Origin: Phycisphaerae bacterium
GTDB taxonomy: Bacteria > Planctomycetota > Phycisphaerae > UBA1845
Assembly (NCBI GenBank): GCA_029260115.1
Contig: JAJDDW010000082.1
Coordinates: forward strand, 1-35,580
Length of the DNA stretch: 35,580 nucleotides
Direction of reading: 5' to 3'
The notes under the pieces are model-generated. The model saw only the letters and a list, made by a program, of their open reading frames with translations. It was not told where the DNA came from and made no database searches. Shown piece after piece: positions 16,158 through 24,332 of the stretch; positions within the stretch are counted from its first letter, which is position 1; every line of letters starts with the position of its first letter. The position numbers were made by a program, and so were the translations under genes.

Positions 16158-18287
16158 TTATTTTGTCAAGCCTTCTTTCAACACGCGGTCCAATCCGCCT
16201 TCTTCCGACGTTTCATATGTAATAATAAAATTCTTAGCGTCGCCGACGATGAGATACTTACGCACATCATCGATGTCTTCATACACTTGCAACATTTTTC
16301 GCTGCTTATACAGCTCTGGCGCGGCCTCATAAGCGGCCACCTCGGTTCCAAATACGCGCGCCTTATACGCAGCAGCACTAATATCCTTCGAGGCCTGCGA
16401 CCGAGCTTCTGCGATGGCTGACGCAGCCTTACCATACAAAGGTCCGATGCCTTTGCTAGGATTGCCCATCAGTAAATCGCGTACCCGCGTCTCAGATTCC
16501 TGTACAACTTCCGCAGTCGTAGCCAAATCTACGCGCAGTCTATTGCGCGCTTGGATCGCCTCATCAAGTTGCTTGGCCCGCACGGTAGTCCCTGCCACGC
16601 CAATCAAAGTCGCCTGGGCCATGCCTTTCGCGGTGTTGATAGTCGCCGCGCGTCCAGTTTCTGCGGATATGACATACTGAAAAGATGCTGCGACACCATC
16701 CTTCGCCGGTGGATGCGCCCCGCTCACGCCGGAAAACACGATTTCGATACCAAGCTTTAGCTCGTCAAGCCGGGTCTGAATCATACGTTGCAAATTAACA
16801 TTAAATTCATTTCGTCCTGGCCCAATCAGTTCATCCACGTCGACACTGGATGCGTAGTCAGTCAAATATCGATAGGCAATCTGTTCCAATAATTTGACCG
16901 GGGCTTCATAGTTATGCAAATACTGCTGAATGTCTTTGATACGATACTCGATCGGTATCGAAACCATAATCAGGCTCACAGCCTGGCTTTCTGTTCCATC
17001 TTCTTTATGACCTACGTCATCGTCCTGTTCAGATTCAATGGGTGGCTGCTGACCGGCACGGCCAGACGCCACCAACAGCATCATCTCCGGGACGAAATCA
17101 TGGGCCTCTGTCCACACGATAGCATGATGTTCGTCATGATCGTCATCATTAGCCTCACCGATGACAACCTCGCTGATGCGACTTACCGGCGCGCGGTAAA
17201 CGATATCAATCGGGTAGGGCATTTTTAAGTGCAAACCCGGTGACAATACCGACGATTCGCCACCGACAACTCGCCCAAAACGCTCCACCACCGCCTGCTC
17301 GTCGGCATCAACAATAACCACACTACTCAGCGACACGACAGCCACACAACTCACAACCGTTATGGGGAATAACCATCGCTGAAGAAGCTGATAAAACCAC
17401 GTAGTCGATACTTCGAACCCGAACTGGTAGTTCATCGTTTCCGCGATAGATTTAGCAATCCCGCCAGGCTCGCTGAGGAGTCCCAGCAATCTACTGTCAA
17501 ACGAAGGTCTCGCAACAATGCCTGTTGAGCGTGGTCGATAGAAATCTAATACGAAATTAGCCGTAAACTCGACACCTAATACCAACAACAACACCCGCAC
17601 CGCATAAGCGGCCAGTGGCTCAGCCCACTCAAAAGTCGAGGTTACCATCAACGCAATCGCGAGAATCAGGCAACCGATAGCGTTACCTGCCATGCATGCT
17701 GCCCCCGCGCGGAGCAAGCGCCAATTCGCCAATCGAGACAGTGCAACCGCATATCGAGCATACAAAAAGTTTATAAAACCAATCGCAACGACAAACCACA
17801 TCATTAGTGTAGGATTTTCGGTAGGCTTCACATGGCCGTCGGATGCCAACGCAAATGCATTCTCAAATGCCCAGGTCCAACCGACAAAATGACCTAGCAG
17901 CAGGATTGAAGCGACCAGAACCGTGCCAGCAGGTAACACCCATCGAAGCATCCATCTCAACCGATTTTGCTCTAAAAGAAGGGCGTCATCGTCCAGCTCA
18001 AAGATGGATTCCGTCCCGCCTTCTACCCTGGCCCGCTTAAGATGTTCGGTTTCCAATGCCTCATCCGCCACCCGCCGCACCTGCTTAAACACGAGCGCTA
18101 GAATGAGCCATACGGGCAGTCCGATCAGCATAAACCTCGATACCGCATATATGGCATCGGAACCTGAACTAATCGAAATGCCCAGCATTGTGCCAAACGA
18201 CAATAACTGCAGCACAAACCCAATGCTGGCCACGTTTTGGGCACGCCTAAATTGGTGTGGAGATCGATTTTCTTGTAACTCAGCCAT
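16158..18287 (-). CDS. Polytopic SPFH/HflK-like protein with multi-helix N-terminal domain
   Basis: I start at ATG 18287 (709 residues); a TTG at 18302 has no ribosome site. About six membrane helices occupy residues ~20-250, a domain that ordinary HflK lacks. A seventh helix (WLFPITVVSCVAVVSLSSVV, ~310-330) leads into the SPFH domain: VDADEQAVVERFGRV and LSPGLHLKMPYPIDIV, the HflK hallmark. Two acidic insertions interrupt the SPFH region (NDDDHDEHH and ESEQDDDVGHKEDG). The C-terminus is an Ala/Glu/Arg-rich helix (~550-680). It is first in the minus-strand run, 59 bases before HflC. HflK proteins are usually ~400 residues with one helix, so this is a fusion of a membrane domain of unknown role with HflK. 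Confidence 0.87.
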   Translation of the reverse strand: MAELQENRSPHQFRRAQNVASIGFVLQLLSFGTMLGISISSGSDAIYAVSRFMLIGLPVWLILALVFKQVRRVADEALETEHLKRARVEGGTESIFELDDDALLLEQNRLRWMLRWVLPAGTVLVASILLLGHFVGWTWAFENAFALASDGHVKPTENPTLMMWFVVAIGFINFLYARYAVALSRLANWRLLRAGAACMAGNAIGCLILAIALMVTSTFEWAEPLAAYAVRVLLLVLGVEFTANFVLDFYRPRSTGIVARPSFDSRLLGLLSEPGGIAKSIAETMNYQFGFEVSTTWFYQLLQRWLFPITVVSCVAVVSLSSVVIVDADEQAVVERFGRVVGGESSVLSPGLHLKMPYPIDIVYRAPVSRISEVVIGEANDDDHDEHHAIVWTEAHDFVPEMMLLVASGRAGQQPPIESEQDDDVGHKEDGTESQAVSLIMVSIPIEYRIKDIQQYLHNYEAPVKLLEQIAYRYLTDYASSVDVDELIGPGRNEFNVNLQRMIQTRLDELKLGIEIVFSGVSGAHPPAKDGVAASFQYVISAETGRAATINTAKGMAQATLIGVAGTTVRAKQLDEAIQARNRLRVDLATTAEVVQESETRVRDLLMGNPSKGIGPLYGKAASAIAEARSQASKDISAAAYKARVFGTEVAAYEAAPELYKQRKMLQVYEDIDDVRKYLIVGDAKNFIITYETSEEGGLDRVLKEGLTK

Positions 18288-18501
18288 GTAGTTGATTCTC
18301 AATGTCTTGTTCGTTTTGCCGAACCCAGATCATAACCCAGACGTATCCATTAGTAACGTAGCTCGCTGTTGGACGCAGCTTGTAACCGCGGGGAGACAGG
18401 GTACAATATCACCCTGCAGCTGCCAACCACGGATTGGCGGCCAGCGGAACCCTCCGATACGATTGTTGTGCATTGGTCAGTCATAGGTCGGTCATTATCT
18501 T
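18288..18501. promoter_or_regulatory. Divergent promoter region of the SPFH-ABC cluster and second permease
   Basis: These 214 bases separate the two divergent gene starts and must carry both promoters. A near-perfect tandem repeat, GGTCAGTCAT then AGGTCGGTCAT, occupies ~18475-18495 immediately before the permease start and could bind a regulator. I could not place -35 and -10 boxes reliably. Confidence 0.35.
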
Positions 18502-19479
18502 ATGTGGCAACGATTTTACACAGTAGCTCATAACACATTCATCGAGACGATTCGGCAGCCCATTTACGGCGTCATTCTTCTCGCTACGGCCATGCTGATG
18601 GTTCTCAACGTCTCCTTGGCCGGCTTCACGCTTGAGGACGACGATAAACTCCTACTCGACGTAGGGCTTTCTACGTTGCTAATCAGCGGTTTGTTCTTAT
18701 CCGTCTTCTGTGCCACAGGAATTTTGACCAGGGAGATAGAAAACAAGACGGTGCTATCTGTAATTTCCAAGCCTATATCTAGACCCGTGTTCATTTTGGG
18801 CAAGTTCGCGGGCCTTATTTCGGCCCTCACCCTAGCGTATTACATCAGTTTCCTCGTTTTTATACTTGCCCAGCGTCATGGCGTTCTCCAGAACTCCAGT
18901 GACCCGTGGGACGGGCCAGTTCTCGTGCTGGGTGCGGGAGCCATCATTATTTCCCTACTCTTGGCCACCTTCAGAAACTATTTTCATGGAAAAGACTTCC
19001 CCACGACGAATCTCATGTTCCTCACCCCGGCATTGACCCTGGCGGTCATCGTCGTCGCTAAGCTCGACGAACATTGGGTTCCTATCCCTTTTTTCAGTAA
19101 TTTAGTGGGCGGACAAATCATCATCGCCGCCTACCTTGTCCTGCTGATAACCATCATCACCGCAGCGGTCGCATTGGCGGCATCCACAAGATTCGGACAG
19201 ATGCCCACATTAATCATTTGCTCGTCTGTCCTCAGCTTAGGCATCATCTCAGACTATGCCTTTGGCCAATACGCAGATTCGTCCTGGTTGTCTAACGTAG
19301 CCTATCAATTGGTGCCCAATGCCGGATTGTTCTGGGTCATTGACGGATTATATGCCCAATCAGCTGAGACGGCGGTCCCGTTTGAATACTTGGGATATGC
19401 CACGGGATACGCGGCGCTGTGGACCACGGCCATTATCGCCATTGCCGTCTCCACTTTCCAACGCCGCGAAGTCGGGTAA
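18502..19479 (+). CDS. ABC-2 type transporter permease (divergent from SPFH cluster)
   Basis: A 325-residue protein with about six membrane helices: one at ~22-42, one at ~55-75, a pair at ~100-160, then ~175-240 and a C-terminal helix at ~295-318. The cytoplasmic segment REIENKTVLSVISKPISR followed by GKFAGL is the NosY/ABC-2 hallmark and parallels the KPVSR...GKWLG motif of the permease at 11071-12477. No ATPase gene is adjacent on this strand, so it may use the ATPase of the divergent cluster. ATG 18502 has no strong Shine-Dalgarno. It is separated from the SPFH gene by ~214 bases holding both promoters. The substrate is unknown. Confidence 0.88.
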   Translation: MWQRFYTVAHNTFIETIRQPIYGVILLATAMLMVLNVSLAGFTLEDDDKLLLDVGLSTLLISGLFLSVFCATGILTREIENKTVLSVISKPISRPVFILGKFAGLISALTLAYYISFLVFILAQRHGVLQNSSDPWDGPVLVLGAGAIIISLLLATFRNYFHGKDFPTTNLMFLTPALTLAVIVVAKLDEHWVPIPFFSNLVGGQIIIAAYLVLLITIITAAVALAASTRFGQMPTLIICSSVLSLGIISDYAFGQYADSSWLSNVAYQLVPNAGLFWVIDGLYAQSAETAVPFEYLGYATGYAALWTTAIIAIAVSTFQRREVG

Positions 19480-19687
19480 CCGATGGGCTATATGGCGTGT
19501 GCTTCGTACTTTTTTTCCAATAAAATTCTGGAACAACGCCAGCCTCAACCGGTCGATGTCCATCCGTGGGCAACGTCGCCGATTTCGACTGTTGCAGTTG
19601 CAAGTAGTCGTAGCCAACTACGCACATACTAAAGATAGTGGTGCCATTGTCGTGACATTACCGCGCTATATAGACTACCCGTCTGTC

Positions 19688-21781
19688 TCATCTTGAGAAA
19701 AATATATCCGACGGCTTTCTGTTGTAAAAAACTTTTCCACCCACCATGAGCAGTAGCGATAGAATAACCAAGCCCCAGGCGCTCACCGTAGGTATAGCGG
19801 ACTGGCAATCACCGAACACCGCATCATCCGCGCCTGGGCAAACGTCCACGCAATCGAGGACGCCATCGCCGTCGGTATCGCCCACATCCGAATTGCCGCA
19901 TCCGCACAAGCCCGGGTCAACTTTGTTTGCATCATTAGGACAAGCGTCACAAGCGTCGCCTACACCATCACCATCGGAATCAGCCTGATTCGTATTGATA
20001 TCAAATGGACAGTTGTCGCAAGCGTCACCATGCGCATCCCCGTCTGCATTAACTTGGTCGTCGTTATCAACAGTTGGGCAATTATCGCAAGCATCAGGAT
20101 GAGAGTCGCCGTCACCGGAAGTTGATTGATAATCGTTGGCATTGTTCACGCAATTATCGCACACATCGCCATGCGCATCGCCATCGGCATTGGCTTGGTC
20201 AACGTTGTCAATGGTTGGACAGTTGTCGCACGCATCACCAACAGTATCACCATCCCCGTCAGCCTGATTGTCGTTTGCATTATCAATACAATTATCACAC
20301 GCGTCGCCGAGAGTATCACCGTCAGCATTAGCCTGATCTGTGTTTGCAAGCTCAGGACAATTGTCGTCACCGGCTAGAACACCATCATCATCAAAGTCAC
20401 TATCTGCGCAGGTGACTTGATCGTCCAAGATATTCACGCCAAGTGGCATAGTCCCACCCGCAGCCGCGCATCTATCGGGATTCAGCATGGTACAAGTCAC
20501 ACCTAACTGACATGGGCCAGCTGGCACAGTGCAGACTTGAGCATTGGCGAAGTCAAAAACACCAGGGGGCGTAAAAGGATCGAAACCGCCCCAATCTTCT
20601 GCGCCCGGAGTTCTTTCTAACGCAATTATCGCAACGCCAAACGCAGCTTCTACGCCATCCAACGTGTTCGGATCCATATCTCCACCGACGACATTCCCAC
20701 TACCAGCAAGACTAACTCCTGACCCGTCGGTCGTCGAGCGGTAAACAATGTAGCCTTCAGCGTCAAAATTTCCAGGGTTAAGAATGACACCAGTAGGCAA
20801 TCCACCATTAGGCTCACAAAGAAGAATATCTGGAGGCGAACCTCCCGGTTGGATCATAAAGTTGAAATCACAATGCGTCCCCGGGATAGGAACACCAGGG
20901 TTACCGCCCGGTGTAATCGTATACAAATCAGTAGCAACCCCGTAAGGGTCACCTATAGCTGCGCCAATCTCTCTACCAAACATTTCAAATGAATAGCTGA
21001 TCAACTCCCTACCACCACCAATTCGCAACACGAACGGATCCGCTATACCACAACCTTCACAATTATTAGCGTTAGGAAAGAAAAAACCACCGGCAGGACC
21101 GTTCAAAAACGATAGACAATCGGGCGGCGAAGTACATGCACCGGTGAGCGAGTCACAAGCCTGCCAAGATTGACAAGCTGGCGGGGAATTCTGGCACTGA
21201 CCATTAACATCACAAAATTCGATCCCGTTACAAATATCGCCATCGCAGCAATCTGCATCAGTCACGCATGGAGGAGCTGTCTGTGCCCAATCAATGGTGT
21301 AAGCACCACGCTGGGAGCTGCTGTAACCTTCCACCACCAAATAATAATCAACGCCAGCTACCAAGAAATCATTAATCGTAGATGGCCAATTAGGACCGCC
21401 GCAGCCATCACCATTACATGAAATGATGTCGCCAGGACAACCGCTACCTGTATCTTCGCGAATGTGCATGCTGGTATCGAAGAGGTTATCTCCGAGAGCG
21501 CAACCACTATCAAAAGTCCAAAAACCATTTTGAGAAACCTGAAACGAGTGGATGTTATCAGCCACGCCACCAGGGCCATATCCAGTACCACTACAAAATA
21601 CGTTCCCAGCCGCGTCGTCAAAATCATCTGCGCTAACCGAAGTATCACCGCCAAACGAACCACCCAAGGTGTGATCTAATATGCCTTCATTAAAAACCGT
21701 CGAGCAATCATTAGCTATGACGCTTGACGAATAAGTCATGACAACTAAGCAAACTAACGCGCTGCACGCACGATTCAACAT
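19688..21781 (-). CDS. Secreted thrombospondin type-3 repeat protein with IPTV-CTERM tail (copy A)
   Basis: I start at ATG 21781, preceded by AAAGGA; an ATG at 21805 would add eight residues. The 697-residue protein has a signal peptide (~1-23), a beta-sandwich domain (~24-155) resembling bacterial pre-peptidase C-terminal domains, a Cys-rich segment (DADCCDGDICNG type), a second beta-rich domain, then Asp-rich thrombospondin type-3 calcium repeats (~455-650; units like DGDGDTVGDACDNCP). The tail IPTVSAWGLVILSLLLMVGG plus basic residues matches IPTL-CTERM sorting signals, which in known systems are processed by exosortase H; none is encoded here. It probably acts at the cell surface. It is a tandem paralog of the gene at 21839-23893. 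Confidence 0.88.
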   Translation of the reverse strand: MLNRACSALVCLVVMTYSSSVIANDCSTVFNEGILDHTLGGSFGGDTSVSADDFDDAAGNVFCSGTGYGPGGVADNIHSFQVSQNGFWTFDSGCALGDNLFDTSMHIREDTGSGCPGDIISCNGDGCGGPNWPSTINDFLVAGVDYYLVVEGYSSSQRGAYTIDWAQTAPPCVTDADCCDGDICNGIEFCDVNGQCQNSPPACQSWQACDSLTGACTSPPDCLSFLNGPAGGFFFPNANNCEGCGIADPFVLRIGGGRELISYSFEMFGREIGAAIGDPYGVATDLYTITPGGNPGVPIPGTHCDFNFMIQPGGSPPDILLCEPNGGLPTGVILNPGNFDAEGYIVYRSTTDGSGVSLAGSGNVVGGDMDPNTLDGVEAAFGVAIIALERTPGAEDWGGFDPFTPPGVFDFANAQVCTVPAGPCQLGVTCTMLNPDRCAAAGGTMPLGVNILDDQVTCADSDFDDDGVLAGDDNCPELANTDQANADGDTLGDACDNCIDNANDNQADGDGDTVGDACDNCPTIDNVDQANADGDAHGDVCDNCVNNANDYQSTSGDGDSHPDACDNCPTVDNDDQVNADGDAHGDACDNCPFDINTNQADSDGDGVGDACDACPNDANKVDPGLCGCGNSDVGDTDGDGVLDCVDVCPGADDAVFGDCQSAIPTVSAWGLVILSLLLMVGGKVFYNRKPSDIFFSR

Positions 21782-21838
21782 AGTCAATCCTTTCACTTTC
21801 CTCATCGCATATCAACTAGAAAAATATGAATCCGATGG

Positions 21839-23893
21839 CTACTTGTGATACATCATCTTCACACCGACCATGAGCAGCAGTGATAGAATAACCAAGCCCC
21901 AGGCGCTCACCGTAGGTATAGCGGACAGACAATCACCGAACACCGCATCATCTGCGCCTGGGCAAACGTCCACGCAATCGAGTACACCATCACTATCGGT
22001 ATCGCCAACATCTGAATTGCCGCATCCGCACAAGCCCGGCGCAATTTTGTTTACATCATTGGGACATGCGTCACAGGCGTCGCCAACACCATCACCATCG
22101 GAATCAGCCTGATTCGCATTGATATCAAAAGGACAGTTGTCGCAAGCGTCACCATGCACATCCCCGTCAGCATTGGCCTGGTCTTCGTTATCAACAGTTG
22201 GACAATTATCGCAAGCATCAGGATGAGAATCGGCATCACCGGAAGTTGATTGATTATCATTGGCATTGTTAATGCAATTATCGCACACATCGCCATGCGC
22301 ATCGCCATCGGCATTGGCTTGGTCAACGTTGTCAATGGTTGGACAGTTGTCGCACGCATCACCAACAGTATCACCATCCCCGTCGGCCTGATTATCGTTT
22401 GCATCATCAATACAATTATCACACACATCGCCGTGGGCATCGCCATCAGCATTAGCCTGATCGGCATTAAAAATATCGGGGCAATTATCATCACCAGCCA
22501 CAATACCGTCACCATCACAGTCGGTGTAAGCACAAGTAACTTGATTGTCTAACACATTCAAGCCTAGCAGTAAGGTGCTACCTGCCACGGTACAATCAGC
22601 ATCGTTAAGCATCGAACAGGTGTTGCCCGTGCAGCATGGTCCTACCGGATCGGTGCAGACAGTTAATGAACCAAAGTCAGATACAGTGGGTGCCGCGAAA
22701 GCTCCCGGCCCCCAATCCTCGGCACCTGGTGTATCTTCCTTCCAGAAAATGGACTGACCAAACTCAGCTTCTATGCCATCAAATGTGTTGGGATTCATAT
22801 CGCCTCCCACGATCGGTGGACCACCGGCAATTAAGAAAGTACTGCCATCTATTGTGGAACGATGAACCAAGAAACCTTCAGAACCGAAGAAACCTGGCTC
22901 TAAAATAATGCCCGTAGGCAAGCCGCCATTAGGCTCACAAAGCGCGACATCAGCAGGGGTGCCACCGGGCTGAATCGTAAAGGTGAAATCACAGTGCGTA
23001 CCGGGAATTGGTACTCCAGGATTACCGGCTACATCAATAGTATACAAATCAGTACTGACATGGTAAGGATCGCCAACGGCAGCACCAATCGCACGACCAA
23101 TAATTTGAAACGAGTAGCTAATAAGATCACGACCGGAACCATCGCGCAATGTAATTTCATCGGCATAGCCACATCCATCGCAATCTAAAAAAAAGAATGG
23201 ATGAGGAAATGAATCTCCTTTCAATACCGCCGTGCAATCAGCAGGAGAAGAGCATGTACCGAATACAGGGTCACAAGTTTGCCAAGGGTGGCAAGGCGGT
23301 GAGGAATCCTGACACTGTCCAATCGCATCACAAATCTCCGCACCGTTACAGAAATCGCCATCGCTGCAATCTGCATCTGTAAAACAAGGGGCTATAGCCT
23401 GCTCCCAATCTATGTTGTACTCGCCACTCAGCGAGTTAGCGTAACCTTCTATGACTAAAAAGTAGTCAACACCAGCGAGCAAGAACTTGTTGATGGTAGA
23501 TGCGAAAGAGCCGCAGCGATCACCATTACAAGCAACGATCTCACCAGGACAGCCCGCGCCGGTATCTTCTCGAATGTGCATGCTGGTATCGAAGAGGTTA
23601 TCTCCGAGAGGGCAACCAGTATCAAAAGTCCAAAAACCATTTTGAGAAACCTGAAACGAGTGGATGTTATCAGCCACGCCACCAGGGCCATAACCAGTAC
23701 CATTACAAAAAACGTTCCCAGCCGCGTCGTCAAAATCATCTGCGCTAACCGAAGTGTCACCGCCAAACGAACCACCCAAGGTGTGATCTAATACGCCTTC
23801 ATTAAAAACCGTCGGGCAATCATTAGCCAAGGCGCTTGCTGACGATACCATCACAACTAAGCCAACCAATGCATAGCTCATGCGCTTCAACAT
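21839..23893 (-). CDS. Secreted thrombospondin type-3 repeat protein with IPTV-CTERM tail (copy B)
   Basis: A 684-residue paralog of the gene just downstream, with the same domain order: signal peptide (~1-24), beta-sandwich domain, Cys-rich DADCSDGDFCNG segment, second beta-rich domain, thrombospondin type-3 repeats and IPTVSAWGLVILSLLLMVG tail. ATG 23893 follows AAAGGAG at ideal spacing. The tail ends after MMYHK, shorter than copy A's extra basic/aromatic extension. N-terminal and C-terminal regions are nearly identical to copy A at DNA level while the middle diverges more, which suggests recent duplication or gene conversion. The gap to copy A is only 57 bases, so they may be co-transcribed. 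Likely a calcium-stabilised surface protein. Confidence 0.88.
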   Translation of the reverse strand: MLKRMSYALVGLVVMVSSASALANDCPTVFNEGVLDHTLGGSFGGDTSVSADDFDDAAGNVFCNGTGYGPGGVADNIHSFQVSQNGFWTFDTGCPLGDNLFDTSMHIREDTGAGCPGEIVACNGDRCGSFASTINKFLLAGVDYFLVIEGYANSLSGEYNIDWEQAIAPCFTDADCSDGDFCNGAEICDAIGQCQDSSPPCHPWQTCDPVFGTCSSPADCTAVLKGDSFPHPFFFLDCDGCGYADEITLRDGSGRDLISYSFQIIGRAIGAAVGDPYHVSTDLYTIDVAGNPGVPIPGTHCDFTFTIQPGGTPADVALCEPNGGLPTGIILEPGFFGSEGFLVHRSTIDGSTFLIAGGPPIVGGDMNPNTFDGIEAEFGQSIFWKEDTPGAEDWGPGAFAAPTVSDFGSLTVCTDPVGPCCTGNTCSMLNDADCTVAGSTLLLGLNVLDNQVTCAYTDCDGDGIVAGDDNCPDIFNADQANADGDAHGDVCDNCIDDANDNQADGDGDTVGDACDNCPTIDNVDQANADGDAHGDVCDNCINNANDNQSTSGDADSHPDACDNCPTVDNEDQANADGDVHGDACDNCPFDINANQADSDGDGVGDACDACPNDVNKIAPGLCGCGNSDVGDTDSDGVLDCVDVCPGADDAVFGDCLSAIPTVSAWGLVILSLLLMVGVKMMYHK

Positions 23894-24014
23894 AACAGCT
23901 CCTTTCGATGCCTTCCCTCAGAATCCCGCGGGGGAAATGTACGTCCGATTATACCAAGCGGCACCAACGATACCAAGCTTTTTATATCACGAAACCCCAT
24001 TAAAAAGTGATACG

Positions 24015-24036
24015 TTGTGATGATAATCATTCACAA
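24015..24036. promoter_or_regulatory. Fur-box-like palindrome
   Basis: Outer arms TTGTGA (24015-24020) and TCACAA (24031-24036) flank TGATAATCAT. By eye the best alignment to the 19-base Fur consensus matches 14 positions, including the complete central GATAATC. It lies ~122 bases upstream of the copy B start and ~300 bases upstream of the vWA gene. No Fur regulator or iron-uptake gene is in the window, so the call rests on sequence only. Confidence 0.35.
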
Positions 24037-24263
24037 TGCATTAGAATTGGCCCTGTCCATACGCCACTTCACAACCTGCGCCCCATAAACCCATGCTCCA
24101 CTTGCCAGCAGCAGCCATAACTCCCGTTACATATCTGAGACGGAACCAATTCCACCCCCGTGCGTCATACATAGTGATGCATCTCAGTGAGTTGTGATTC
24201 GCATGTTAGCGAGTCACCGCAACAGCGTTTACAAAAACGGTGATTACATGGCCCAACGTTTAT

Positions 24264-24283
24264 CCGAGGGAATTCGCCCTCGG
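24264..24283 (+). promoter_or_regulatory. Leader hairpin upstream of the vWA gene
   Basis: CCGAGGG (24264-24270) pairs perfectly with CCCTCGG (24277-24283) around a six-base loop. It lies ~50 bases before the vWA start codon and could stabilise or attenuate the transcript. There is no T-run after it. Confidence 0.35.
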
Positions 24284-24332
24284 TGCGTGCTGAGCCATGC
24301 AACTGTCACACAACAAGAAGGAGACCTCTGCT

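Larger units (their letters stand above)
23894..24332. other. Intergenic region between divergent secreted-protein genes
   Basis: This 439-base spacer separates copy B (minus) from the von Willebrand A gene (plus). It contains the Fur-box-like palindrome at 24015-24036 and a hairpin at 24264-24283. No convincing gene or RNA was seen. A 69-codon plus-strand frame at 24194 overlaps the vWA start and is probably spurious. Confidence 0.4.

Noticed and set aside
20074..20377. Plus-strand ORFs opposite the thrombospondin repeats, resembling membrane proteins
   Set aside because: Antisense shadows of repetitive Asp/Asn/Cys codons.
19960..20400. Periodic DNA that could suggest a CRISPR array or tandem repeat
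   Set aside because: The periodicity follows the 12-13 residue calcium repeats in frame; unit lengths and sequences vary and there are no constant repeats with unique spacers.
22051..22533. 160-codon minus-strand ORF with a repetitive hydrophobic sequence
   Set aside because: It is an alternate frame of the Asp-rich thrombospondin repeats; the repeat structure creates the apparent hydrophobic protein.
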